Source: JAWPMT01 sp965229785 | GTDB lineage: Bacteria; Bacteroidota; Bacteroidia; Cytophagales; Cyclobacteriaceae | Length of the DNA stretch: 64,000 bases | Assembly (NCBI GenBank): GCA_965229785.1 | Contig: CBDDJS010000001.1 | Coordinates: 1,426,001-1,490,000, forward strand | Direction: 5' to 3' | Shown: positions 52,609 to 61,587 of the stretch, piece after piece | Layout of the letters: every line of letters starts with the position of its first letter | How positions within the stretch are numbered: the stretch's first letter is position 1 | The notes under the pieces: generated by a model | The model's database searches: none | The model's input: the letters and a program-made list of their open reading frames with translations, nothing else | What the model was told of the DNA's origin: nothing | Translations under genes and position numbers: made by a program

Positions 52609-55239
52609 ATGTCAGACGGAGATATTGAGAACGATCAGGACGGGTCAGTAGCTGGCGATCATCACATTATTCCAATCAACATAGAAGACGAAATGAGAGG
52701 CGCCTACATCGACTACTCGATGAGCGTGATCATTTCCCGGGCACTGCCCGATGTTAGGGATGGCTTAAAGCCTGTTCATAGAAGAATTCTCTATGGCATG
52801 GACGAGCTGGGTGTAAACTACAATCGACCCTATAAAAAGTGCGCGCGTATCGTCGGGGACGTACTGGGTAAGTACCACCCGCATGGTGATACGGCCGTTT
52901 ACGACACCCTTGTTCGTATGGCGCAAGAATGGTCCTTGAGGTATCCATTGGTAGATGGACAGGGTAACTTCGGTTCTGTAGATGGTGATTCACCTGCTGC
53001 GATGCGTTATACGGAGGCCAGATTGAAAAGGATCTCTGAGGAATTGCTGGCAGATATCGGAAAAAACACGGTGGATTTCCAGCCTAATTATGATGATTCG
53101 GCCAAGGAACCTACCGTTTTACCGGCAAAATTCCCTAACCTACTGGTGAATGGAGCCTCGGGAATTGCCGTGGGTATGGCTACCAATATGGCGCCGCACC
53201 ATCTGGGCGAGTGTATCAATGGGGTAATTGCCTACATTGATGACAGGGATATCACCGTCGAAGGCCTTATGCAGCACGTTACTGCACCGGACTTCCCAAC
53301 AGGAGCAACCATTTATGGTTACCAGGGAGTGAGAGCAGCCTTCGAAACAGGACGTGGAAGAATTGTGTTAAGAGCCAAAGCGCAATTTGAAACCACCAAA
53401 ACGGGTAGGGAGCAGATCATCGTTACTGAGATTCCTTATCAGGTTAATAAAGCTTCGATGATAGAGAAGACCGCAGGCCTGATCAATGATAAAAAGTTAG
53501 AGGGCATTGCGGACCTGAGAGATGAATCCGATCGTCAGGGAATGAGGATCGTTTATGACCTCAAGAAAGACGCCATTCCGAATATTGTACTCAATAATTT
53601 ATACAAGCAAACACAACTGCAATCTTCTTTTAGTGTCAATAACGTGGCACTTGTAAATGGAAGACCTAAAACGCTGAACCTCAGAGATATGATCCTTCAT
53701 TACGTGGATCATAGACACGAAGTGATTACGCGTAGAACTCAGTATGAGCTAGAGGAAGCCGAAAAAAGAGCTCACATCTTAGAAGGATACCTGATCGCAC
53801 TAGATCACCTGGATGAAGTGATTAATTTGATCAGGAGTTCCAGAGATCCTGAGATAGCTCGAACAGGCCTGATGGAAAAGTTTGAATTGTCCGAAATTCA
53901 GGCAAAGGCCATCCTTGAAATGAGATTGCAACGTCTCACAGGTCTGGAAAGAGATAAGATCCAGGCAGAGTACAAGGAAGTGATGGAACTTATTGATCAC
54001 TTAAAAGCAATTCTGGCTAGCGAAGAGCTTCGAATGCAGCTGATCAAAGATGAGCTGATAGAAGTTCGGGATCGATATCAGGATGAGCGTAAAACGGACA
54101 TCATACACAGTGCGGATGAATTTACCGCTGAAGACATGATCCCCGATGATGAAATGGCGATCATGATCTCCCATGAAGGGTACATCAAGCGTACGCCGTT
54201 AGTAGAATACCGATCTCAGGGAAGAGGAGGCGTTGGCTCCAGAGCGGCTAAATCCAAGGACGATGATTTTACGGAACATTTGTTCGTAGCGACTGCACAT
54301 AATTATTTGTTGATTTTTACGGAATTTGGCAAAGTCTATTGGAAAAAGGTCTGGGAAATTCCGGAAGGAAGCAAAGCGGCCAAAGGTCGTGCCATTCAAA
54401 ATCTGATCAATATTGAGCCTGACGATAAAGTGATGGCAGTAATCAATGTGAAGACACTTAGTAATCCGGATTACATCAATAATACATTCATTGTGATGTG
54501 TACTGGAAAAGGTACCATCAAGAAAACGTCCCTTGAAGCATATAGCCGTCCCAGACAAAATGGTATCAATGCCATTACTATTAATGATGGGGATCGACTA
54601 TTACAGGTTCGCCTGACCAATGGCGATAGCCATGTAGTCATGGCTACCAATTCCGGCCGTGCCATTCATTTCCATGAATCAGATGTGAGAAGTATGGGAC
54701 GAACTGCTGCTGGTGTGAGAGGAGTGAGCATTGACGAAAAGACAGAAAAGGTTGTTGGAATGGTCTGCGTGAACCTTGAAAACGAACCTAATTTGTTAGT
54801 CGTTTCGGAGAAAGGATACGGTAAACGATCAGATCTGGCAGATTATCGAATTACGAAGCGTGGCGGAAAAGGAGTGAAGACCTTGAACGTTACAGATAAA
54901 ACAGGTGCGCTCGTGGCCATTCAGGATGTGAAAGATGGTGATGAACTCATGATCATCAATAAATCCGGAATCGCAATACGAACACCTGTGGACAACTTGA
55001 GAGTCATGGGTCGGGCTACACAAGGCGTGAAATTGATCAAGCTTAATGAGAACGATGAAATTTCAGCCGTAGAGAAAATAGAGTACATAGAACCCGCTGA
55101 AGGAGAGGAAGGAATCGTGGAAGGCGAGTCCGGATCTGCCGAAGGCAAAGTGGAACCCGCTGATGGTGAAGGGACCGATAATAATCAAGAAGGGAATGCA
55201 CCAGAAGGCGATAATTCGGAAAATAATGACGAAAATTAA
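52609..55239 (+). CDS. gyrA: DNA gyrase subunit A
   Basis: The 876 aa subunit cuts and rejoins DNA using Tyr134 (AAMRYTEARL). The quinolone region reads HPHGDTAVYD, with Thr95 and Asp99 where E. coli has Ser83 and Asp87. The GyrA box QGRGGVG marks gyrase rather than topoisomerase IV ParC. Six beta-pinwheel blades follow. An acidic, Glu/Gly/Asn-rich tail of about 50 residues ends the protein. A TPR gene follows 19 bp later in the same transcript. Confidence 0.97.
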   Translation: MSDGDIENDQDGSVAGDHHIIPINIEDEMRGAYIDYSMSVIISRALPDVRDGLKPVHRRILYGMDELGVNYNRPYKKCARIVGDVLGKYHPHGDTAVYDTLVRMAQEWSLRYPLVDGQGNFGSVDGDSPAAMRYTEARLKRISEELLADIGKNTVDFQPNYDDSAKEPTVLPAKFPNLLVNGASGIAVGMATNMAPHHLGECINGVIAYIDDRDITVEGLMQHVTAPDFPTGATIYGYQGVRAAFETGRGRIVLRAKAQFETTKTGREQIIVTEIPYQVNKASMIEKTAGLINDKKLEGIADLRDESDRQGMRIVYDLKKDAIPNIVLNNLYKQTQLQSSFSVNNVALVNGRPKTLNLRDMILHYVDHRHEVITRRTQYELEEAEKRAHILEGYLIALDHLDEVINLIRSSRDPEIARTGLMEKFELSEIQAKAILEMRLQRLTGLERDKIQAEYKEVMELIDHLKAILASEELRMQLIKDELIEVRDRYQDERKTDIIHSADEFTAEDMIPDDEMAIMISHEGYIKRTPLVEYRSQGRGGVGSRAAKSKDDDFTEHLFVATAHNYLLIFTEFGKVYWKKVWEIPEGSKAAKGRAIQNLINIEPDDKVMAVINVKTLSNPDYINNTFIVMCTGKGTIKKTSLEAYSRPRQNGINAITINDGDRLLQVRLTNGDSHVVMATNSGRAIHFHESDVRSMGRTAAGVRGVSIDEKTEKVVGMVCVNLENEPNLLVVSEKGYGKRSDLADYRITKRGGKGVKTLNVTDKTGALVAIQDVKDGDELMIINKSGIAIRTPVDNLRVMGRATQGVKLIKLNENDEISAVEKIEYIEPAEGEEGIVEGESGSAEGKVEPADGEGTDNNQEGNAPEGDNSENNDEN

Positions 55240-55258
55240 GTTGCGAAACCAAACAAAA

Positions 55259-56431
55259 ATGCGATCTATAACCATCCTCCTATTATTACTCATTTGTGCC
55301 GTTAGCACAGATGTGAATGCGCAAAAGAAGCCTAAAGTTTCAGCTGCGATGAAAGCCATGAAAGGTGGCGATTATTCTACGGCAGTAAGTGAAATCAACC
55401 GTGCTTCTGAATATGATAAATTAAAAGATGATCCTAAAACCTGGTGGTCTCGTGCTCAGATCTACATGACTGCCGATACTTCAGGTGCGGGAGTAGACAA
55501 TGCGCTTCAGGAAGCCATTGCCTCTTTTGATAAAGCTCAGGAACTTTCAGGCGGCGACGTATCTAAACTTTTCGTAACAGGACCTGATGGTTTTCCTGTT
55601 CCGTTTGATCAGTTCAAGAATAATTACTGGGCTTATTATTTCAATAGTGGCGCTTCTGCCTATGGTGACGAAGATTATATGACTGCTGTAGCTGAATTTG
55701 AAAAAGCGCAGTTGATCTCACCTGAAGATACTAATGCCTATATCAATGCAGGCCTTGCTGCTCATAATGATCAAAATTGGGATGCAGCCAAAAGAAACTA
55801 CGCAGGCGCTATCGCCAATGGCGTTGAATCGAAAGATATCTTTTCGCTATATGTTTCTATCCTGAATTCACAGGAAGATACAAGAGCACAGGCTTTGGAA
55901 GTAATTCGCCAGGCAAGGGAGATTTATCCTACCGATAATGAATTGGCCAGAAGTGAGATCAACGTTTTGATCCAGCTAGGAAAAGCGGATGAGGCACGAG
56001 CTAACCTTGCTAAGCAAATTGAAGCAGAGCCAGATAACGCAGTTCTACACTTTACATTGGGTGTAATGTTGGAAGAAACCGGCGACAAAGAAGGAGCGAA
56101 AACTGCCTATAGAAATGCGTTGAAAGCAGATCCAAATGACTTCAATTCAAATTTCAACATTGGTGTTATGCTGATCAACGAAGCGACTGACATCATCAAG
56201 GAAAGAAATAACCTGGGTATTTCTGATGCTGACCTTAAGAAGGCAGATGAAATGGATCCATTGATTGATGCAAAGCTGGAAGAAGCAATGCCTCAGTGGG
56301 AAAAGGTTCACCAGTTGGAACCTACTGACGTTACCGCTCTGGAAACCCTGAGATATATCTACAGCCAATTGAAAATGATGGATCAGGCTGAAGCAGTCCA
56401 GGATAAAATCGACGCGTTGGGAGAGGGCTGA
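55259..56431 (+). CDS. TPR-repeat secreted protein
   Basis: The 390 aa product has a signal peptide (SITILLLLLICAVSTDVNAQ) and then several TPR units, such as YYFNSGASAYGDEDYMTAVAEF, AYINAGLAAHNDQNWDAAKRNY and AVLHFTLGVMLEETGDKEGAKTAY. Start ATG 55259 is used; frames starting earlier run into gyrA. It probably forms a scaffold in the periplasm. A terminator follows. Confidence 0.88.
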   Translation: MRSITILLLLLICAVSTDVNAQKKPKVSAAMKAMKGGDYSTAVSEINRASEYDKLKDDPKTWWSRAQIYMTADTSGAGVDNALQEAIASFDKAQELSGGDVSKLFVTGPDGFPVPFDQFKNNYWAYYFNSGASAYGDEDYMTAVAEFEKAQLISPEDTNAYINAGLAAHNDQNWDAAKRNYAGAIANGVESKDIFSLYVSILNSQEDTRAQALEVIRQAREIYPTDNELARSEINVLIQLGKADEARANLAKQIEAEPDNAVLHFTLGVMLEETGDKEGAKTAYRNALKADPNDFNSNFNIGVMLINEATDIIKERNNLGISDADLKKADEMDPLIDAKLEEAMPQWEKVHQLEPTDVTALETLRYIYSQLKMMDQAEAVQDKIDALGEG

Positions 56432-56460
56432 TATTAAAGCTTCACTCAAAAGACATAGAG

Positions 56461-56493
56461 GCCTCGTTCAGTAATGAACGGGGCTTTTCTTTT
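56461..56493 (+). terminator. Intrinsic terminator after the gyrA/TPR operon
   Basis: GCCTCGTTCA (56461-56470) pairs with TGAACGGGGC (56475-56484), with one G-T pair and loop GTAA, followed by TTTTCTTTT. Confidence 0.85.
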
Positions 56494-56578
56494 GCCGCTC
56501 GTGGAATGAAGAGAAACAACCTTTATCATAAACCTGATCTGCTGTAAATTGTCCATGTCAATCAACCCCGACTAATCG

Positions 56579-59500
56579 ATGAAGATCAAAGCCTATATTC
56601 CTTTCTTGTGCATTGCCTTTGTGCTGTTCATGTATACAGCTGAAGCTCAGCGGAAAAGAAAAAAAACCAATGAATCAACAAAGTTAAACTACGACCAGAC
56701 CTTATATGAGGGCATGAAATGGCGCTCTATTGGACCTTATAGAGGCGGTAGAGCGGGTACAGCAACGGGGGTAGTAGGACAGCCCAACGTCTATTACATG
56801 GGAACTGCTGGTGGCGGCGTTTGGAAAACCATAGATGCAGGCAGTACCTGGTTTTGTATTTCTGATGGGTATTTCGGCGGTTCCATTGGTGCCGTTGCTG
56901 TTTCAGAGTCAGATCCCAATGTGATCTATGTCGGAGAAGGTGAGCAAACCTTACGTGGCAATGTATCTTCAGGAAAAGGAGTATGGAGATCTACGGATGC
57001 TGGAGAATCGTGGAAGTTCATTGGACTTAAGGATTCGGAACATATAAGTAGGATCCGAATCCATCCTACTAACCCGGATATCGTTTATGTAGCAGCAATC
57101 GGAAACCTTTGGAAACCCAATGAAATGAGAGGGGTTTATCGCTCCACAGATGGTGGTGAAAGCTGGGAAAGAATACTCTATGTGAGCGACAAAGCGGGTG
57201 CGGGTGATTTGGTATTAGATCCGAACAATCCCAGGATCATGTTTGCTGCAACCTGGCAAATGAAACGCAATGGCTACCGAATGGACAGTGGTGGACCCGA
57301 CAGTAAGTTATTCAAGAGTACAGATGGCGGTGATAGCTGGAAGGAAATCACAATGAATAAAGGACTGCCGGATGGGCCGTGGGGTATTGTAGGAATTGCG
57401 GTATCACCCATGAATTCCAAAAGGGTATGGACCATAATAGAAGCGGATAATGGTGGTGTTTTTCGGTCTGATGATGGAGGTACGAACTGGAAGAAAGTGA
57501 ATTCCAATCGGTCGTTGCGACAAAGGGCCTGGTACTATAGTCGAATAACTGCTGATACGCAAAATGAAGATATTCTTTATGTCATGAACGTTAGTTATGG
57601 TGTGTCTAAAGATGGTGGCAAGACCTTCGAGTTGAAAAGAGCACCACATGGAGATCACCATGATATTTGGATTGATCCAAACAATAACCAAAGGATGGTC
57701 ATTGCCGATGATGGTGGCGCCCAGGTGTCCAATGATGGTGGTGAAAACTGGACTACTTATCATAATCAACCCACCGCCCAGTTCTACCGGGTAACGACAG
57801 ATAATGTATTTCCATATCGCATATACGGTGCACAGCAGGACAACAGTGCGATCCGTATAGCGCACCGAACTGCGGGTTCCAACATTGGTGAAAGAGATTG
57901 GGAACCTACTACGGGAGGGGAGAGCGCACACCTTGCCCCGGATCCGTCCAATCCGGATGTCGTATATGGAGGTACTTATAAGGGGTATATGTCACGTCTG
58001 GACCATTCGACCGGACAAAGTCGCTCGACTAACGTCTGGCCGGATAACCCCGCCGGATCCGGAGTAGAGGTCATGAAATATCGTTTTAATTGGAATTATC
58101 CGGTATTTTTTAGTCCTCACAATGACAAGAAACTCTATGCCGGTTCAAATTACCTGCATGTCACCTACAACGACGGACAATCATGGGAAGTGATTTCACC
58201 TGATCTTACCCGAGGTAAAGCTGAAACTTTACTTTCTTCTGGTGGACCCATTACCCAGGATAACACAGGTGTTGAATTCTATGGGACCATCTTCGCTGCC
58301 ATGGAATCAAAACAGCAAGAAGGTGTTATTTGGGTCGGTAGTGATGATGGATTGGTTCATGTTACCAAGGATGGTGGTCAAAACTGGGAAAATGTCACGC
58401 CTCCTATGTCACCGGAGTTGAATATGATCAATTGCGTTGATGTGAACCCACATGTTCCTGGAGGAGCGTATGTCGCTGCTACGAGCTACAAATTTGGGGA
58501 TTATACACCCTACCTCTACAAGACTGATGATTATGGTAAAACCTGGGAGTTGATTACTTCAGGCATTGATCCCACTCATTATACCAGGGCCATTCGGGCT
58601 GACCCGGGGAGAAAAGGCCTACTCTATGCAGGAACGGAGTGGGGGATGTATGTCTCTTTTGATGACGGAGCTTCCTGGTCAAGTTTCCAACTCAACCTGC
58701 CGATCGTAAGTATTCGTGATTTAGCAGTGAAGGACAATAACCTGATCGCCGCTACACATGGCCGAAGTTTTTGGTTGATAGATGACCTTAAGCCATTGCA
58801 TCAATTAAGTGATGAAGTGGTTAACGCTGATTTCTATTTATATCAGCCTAAGAGTAGTTATCGAATGAACCAAAGAGGAGCCTCAGAGAAAATATCCAAA
58901 ACGGTCGGGCAGAATCACCCCAATGGCGTGCTGTTCAACTACTATCTCAAAACGTTTGACGAAGAGAAGGATGTTGTTTCCTTTGAGATCCTTGAAGCAG
59001 ATGGCGATTTGATCCAGAAATTCAGTACAAAATCAAAGAGTAGGAAAGAAAAAATCACAGTCAAGGAAGGGGGGAATCGTTTTATCTGGAATATGCGATA
59101 TCCTGGCTTTCTTGAGTTTGATGGTATGATTTTATACAGTTCCCCTAACAATGGCCCCAAGGCCGTTCCTGGAACTTATACGGCCCGGTTGACCGTCAAT
59201 GGTCAGTCTATGGAACAAGACTTTGAGATCAGGAAGGACCCGCGATTACCTAATACAGTGCAGGATTATCAAAAACAATTTGATTTTCTGATGTCCGTCA
59301 GAAATAAAGTTTCAGAAGCGCATCAGGGCATACGAGATATACGATCAACTCGCAAGGATCTGAATTATTTGAAACAAAAAATCAAGGATGATGAATCGTT
59401 GAAAGAAATCACGGAGATGGCGGATCAATTGGATGAAGACATGTCTGAGATTGAGAACAACATTCATATGACCAAGAATCAAAGCTATCAGGACCCATTG

Positions 59501-59737
59501 AATTATGGCATTCGAATCAACAACCGATTGGCATTTCTGATGGCGGATCAGCAGCGTGGTGACTATCCACCCACAGATCAGGCCATTGAATTTAAGGCTG
59601 AAGTAGAAAAAGAGCTGGATAAAGAATTACAGGATCTAAAAACGCTGTTAGAAGAACGAATCAAGAAAATCAACAATTTGATAGAGGATAAAGGTCTGAA
59701 AATGTTGAAGTTAGAGTCTTCCAGTGAAGGTTCTTAA
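56579..59737 (+). CDS. Large secreted sortilin/BNR-repeat protein (VPS10-like)
   Basis: The 1052 aa product has a signal peptide (FLCIAFVLFMYTAEAQ). Many BNR/Asp-box repeats follow, with the S-x-D-x-G-x-x-W pattern: TIDAGSTW, STDAGESWKF, STDGGESWER, STDGGDSWKE, SDDGGTNWKK, SNDGGENWTT and TKDGGQNWEN. The first part, RSIGPYRGGRAGTATGVVGQP, is typical of the Bacteroidota VPS10/sortilin-like exoproteins. The C-terminal 300 residues form a separate beta and helical part. Function is unknown; a glycosidase label is not proven. A terminator follows. Confidence 0.92.
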   Translation: MKIKAYIPFLCIAFVLFMYTAEAQRKRKKTNESTKLNYDQTLYEGMKWRSIGPYRGGRAGTATGVVGQPNVYYMGTAGGGVWKTIDAGSTWFCISDGYFGGSIGAVAVSESDPNVIYVGEGEQTLRGNVSSGKGVWRSTDAGESWKFIGLKDSEHISRIRIHPTNPDIVYVAAIGNLWKPNEMRGVYRSTDGGESWERILYVSDKAGAGDLVLDPNNPRIMFAATWQMKRNGYRMDSGGPDSKLFKSTDGGDSWKEITMNKGLPDGPWGIVGIAVSPMNSKRVWTIIEADNGGVFRSDDGGTNWKKVNSNRSLRQRAWYYSRITADTQNEDILYVMNVSYGVSKDGGKTFELKRAPHGDHHDIWIDPNNNQRMVIADDGGAQVSNDGGENWTTYHNQPTAQFYRVTTDNVFPYRIYGAQQDNSAIRIAHRTAGSNIGERDWEPTTGGESAHLAPDPSNPDVVYGGTYKGYMSRLDHSTGQSRSTNVWPDNPAGSGVEVMKYRFNWNYPVFFSPHNDKKLYAGSNYLHVTYNDGQSWEVISPDLTRGKAETLLSSGGPITQDNTGVEFYGTIFAAMESKQQEGVIWVGSDDGLVHVTKDGGQNWENVTPPMSPELNMINCVDVNPHVPGGAYVAATSYKFGDYTPYLYKTDDYGKTWELITSGIDPTHYTRAIRADPGRKGLLYAGTEWGMYVSFDDGASWSSFQLNLPIVSIRDLAVKDNNLIAATHGRSFWLIDDLKPLHQLSDEVVNADFYLYQPKSSYRMNQRGASEKISKTVGQNHPNGVLFNYYLKTFDEEKDVVSFEILEADGDLIQKFSTKSKSRKEKITVKEGGNRFIWNMRYPGFLEFDGMILYSSPNNGPKAVPGTYTARLTVNGQSMEQDFEIRKDPRLPNTVQDYQKQFDFLMSVRNKVSEAHQGIRDIRSTRKDLNYLKQKIKDDESLKEITEMADQLDEDMSEIENNIHMTKNQSYQDPLNYGIRINNRLAFLMADQQRGDYPPTDQAIEFKAEVEKELDKELQDLKTLLEERIKKINNLIEDKGLKMLKLESSSEGS

Positions 59738-59789
59738 TGAAGATAATCGCTGTTTAAAGCCATTTTAGGCCGTTTTTTGAAAGAAAATT

Positions 59790-59816
59790 AAGCCCCAGCA
59801 ACGTTGGGGCTTTTTT
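59790..59816 (+). terminator. Intrinsic terminator after the sortilin-like gene
   Basis: AAGCCCCA-N7-TGGGGCTT with TTTTT after it forms a strong hairpin 53 bp past the stop codon. Confidence 0.9.
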
Positions 59817-59947
59817 AATACCCATTCAGACGCAGATCAGCCGGTTGAGTCGCTGAGATTTCTCGTTTTTTAGCCGTATACACATTTTTGTTGTGTAAGA
59901 AATAGGAACCACCACCCAGTTAAATTAAAAACATAAACCAAGTAGCT

Positions 59948-60145
59948 ATGCGAATCCTTAAATACATTTATGATTGTTTCTTCAGTAAACCATCCGAATA
60001 TCAACTGAGAAAGAATGTCAAGAATCCTAACTTGTACATGGTCTTTTTTCAGGGAAAGAGGATCCATGAAGGCACTTATAAAAGTTGTCAGGAATTCTTG
60101 CTAGGTCAAAGAATTGAGGTAAGTCCCTCGTTATACAAAGACTAA
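59948..60145 (+). CDS. Small protein of a two-member unknown family (copy A)
   Basis: The 65 aa product contains ILKYIYDCFFSKPSEYQ, then YMVFFQGKRIHEGTYKSCQEFL. It aligns along its length with the 68 aa product at 60906, sharing Y-I-x3-FF-x-K-x-SEYQ, N-x3-Y-x-V-x2-QG-x2-I-x2-G and a late Cys. The family is not known to me. There is no signal peptide. A perfect terminator follows, so it is a single-gene transcript. Confidence 0.6.
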   Translation: MRILKYIYDCFFSKPSEYQLRKNVKNPNLYMVFFQGKRIHEGTYKSCQEFLLGQRIEVSPSLYKD

Positions 60146-60169
60146 TTAATTGAGTGAAGTTTGAGAACC

Positions 60170-60196
60170 AACCTCTGTAGCCTACAGAGGTTTTTT
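60170..60196 (+). terminator. Intrinsic terminator after small gene copy A
   Basis: AACCTCTGTA-GCC-TACAGAGGTT is a 10-bp perfect stem with four more Ts after it. Confidence 0.9.
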
Positions 60197-60312
60197 ATTA
60201 TCACAATACTCACGATCGCCAAAAAGAAAGGATGATTTAGAGGAGGCGTGAAAAACTTGATCTTCTCAACCAAAATAATATTAGTACTTAATTTTTTTAG
60301 ACACTAAGACAA

Positions 60313-60720
60313 ATGATCACTATCAGTTCAGCAAACATGGATGAACTCAAGTCAATGTGGAAAAGGCTTGACGGGGAGTACGAACTTGTGGAGAAAATTC
60401 ACTTGGACCGTGATCAACTCGATTATCAAATGACGGTGGTTCGTTCATCTCAAAACGAAATGAGTCCGGTATTGAAATGCGTGGCAGAAAAAGTTTTCGA
60501 ACATGATGATATTCTTCATGATGAGTCCTTCTTCATAGATTTCACATACAACAACTTTCTGGATAGGGTGGAAGATGAAATTGGTGGCAGTAAGAAGTAT
60601 CCCGGAATTGCCCGTTTGACCTTCATCTGGAAAGAACTCACGCAAATGGAGAAAAAAATGCTCTACAACTACCTGAAAGACCTGGTAGATGCGCACGAAA
60701 AAGAATCAGTTGAATGTTGA
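60313..60720 (+). CDS. Hypothetical protein between the two small paralogs
   Basis: The 135 aa product has no signal peptide or known motif. It is mixed alpha-beta with LDGEYELVEKIHLDRDQLDYQM near the start and a helical, charged C-terminus (WKELTQMEKKMLYNYLKDL). The ATG start, length and good codon use support a real gene. It lies 168 bp after copy A and 185 bp before copy B of the small family. Confidence 0.55.
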   Translation: MITISSANMDELKSMWKRLDGEYELVEKIHLDRDQLDYQMTVVRSSQNEMSPVLKCVAEKVFEHDDILHDESFFIDFTYNNFLDRVEDEIGGSKKYPGIARLTFIWKELTQMEKKMLYNYLKDLVDAHEKESVEC

Positions 60721-60905
60721 TTATCTATAATTAACAGTCATTCATCAGAAAACACTTACGAATTCCCTCTACTAATCGAATAGTTGTCTTTTTCAAAACA
60801 AAAGACCATTACTTCGTACAATAAATGGTTTTTTGAATTGTTATACCATCAGAGTGCAGAAGGTGCTTCTTACATAAACGGGTAAGAGTTTGGCATCAGA
60901 ATTGC

Positions 60906-61112
60906 ATGAATGATAATAAGTCTAAACATAAATTAAAGAGGGGTATGAAAGCTGTGAATTACATTTTCAACGTTTTTTTTGGTAAAAATTCCGAGTATCA
61001 AATTGAAAGAGATCCTGAAGACAATAGTCGTTACAGAGTGCTTTATCAGGGGATGGCCATCTATGTAGGGTCTCAGGTCGGTTGTGAACAATACATAAGC
61101 AAACTAAGTTAA
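60906..61112 (+). CDS. Small protein of a two-member unknown family (copy B)
   Basis: The 68 aa product contains AVNYIFNVFFGKNSEYQ and YRVLYQGMAIYVGSQVGCEQYI, aligned with copy A at 59948. Alignment suggests the start may be ATG 60945 (MKAVNYIF), giving 55 aa; the earlier ATG 60906 adds a basic leader (NDNKSKHKLKRG). It is followed by a terminator and then cassette 4. Confidence 0.6.
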   Translation: MNDNKSKHKLKRGMKAVNYIFNVFFGKNSEYQIERDPEDNSRYRVLYQGMAIYVGSQVGCEQYISKLS

Positions 61113-61142
61113 CTGTATATACTCATTAAGAACAAGCATAAG

Positions 61143-61170
61143 AGAGCATCAGGAATGGTGCTCTTTTTTT
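61143..61170 (+). terminator. Intrinsic terminator after small gene copy B
   Basis: AGAGCA-N10-TGCTCT is followed by six Ts (61165-61170), about 30 bp past the stop codon. Confidence 0.8.
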
Positions 61171-61190
61171 GTGCCTGAGATTTTTTATGG

Positions 61191-61244
61191 ATTTACTTAA
61201 CAATTATGAAACTAATATATTACTTTCACGTTTGTTAAGTAAAT
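61191..61244. promoter_or_regulatory. Promoter and operator of cassette 4
   Basis: ATTTACTTAACAA (61191-61203) and TTGTTAAGTAAAT (61232-61244) are perfect 13-bp inverses 28 bp apart. The right arm with its preceding T equals the sequence in front of cassette 3. CACGTTTG is a near match to the -7 element. Confidence 0.6.
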
Positions 61245-61254
61245 GATTTAGTAG

Positions 61255-61587
61255 ATGAAAGACATATCCATCGGAGAATTTGAAGAACTGGTACTCTTAA
61301 TGGTGGCCGCCTTACACGATGAGGCTTATGGCGTACTCATCTTGCAAAACCTGGAAAAAAAGCTGAATAAGAAAGTCAATATAAGTGCTATACATGTGGC
61401 GCTTAAGCGATTGGAGACCAAAGGCCTGGTCAATTCACACTTTGGCGGGATTACCCAGGATAGGGGCGGTCGACGTAAGAAGTTCTACGTGATAACCGCC
61501 GCCGGAAAAAAGGTGCTCGATAATCAATATGCTATTCGCACGAGCTTATACGCTCAGATTCCGAACATCAGCTTTGGTAATGGATAA
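61255..61587 (+). CDS. PadR-family transcriptional regulator (cassette 4)
   Basis: The 110 aa protein has IGEFEELVLLMVAALHDEAYG, VNISAIHVALKRLETKGLV and the RGGRRKKFYVITAAGKKVL wing. It is the close paralog of the cassette 3 PadR at 28618, and both genes share an operator-like sequence. Its last 8 bases overlap the permease start. Confidence 0.93.
   Translation: MKDISIGEFEELVLLMVAALHDEAYGVLILQNLEKKLNKKVNISAIHVALKRLETKGLVNSHFGGITQDRGGRRKKFYVITAAGKKVLDNQYAIRTSLYAQIPNISFGNG

Noticed and set aside
54199..55359. Several minus-strand frames opposite the end of gyrA and the start of the TPR gene
   Set aside because: gyrA is certain on the plus strand; these frames have no recognisable features.
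57404..57931. 175-codon minus-strand frame inside the sortilin-like gene
   Set aside because: It lies fully opposite clear BNR repeats and shows no domain or signal of its own.
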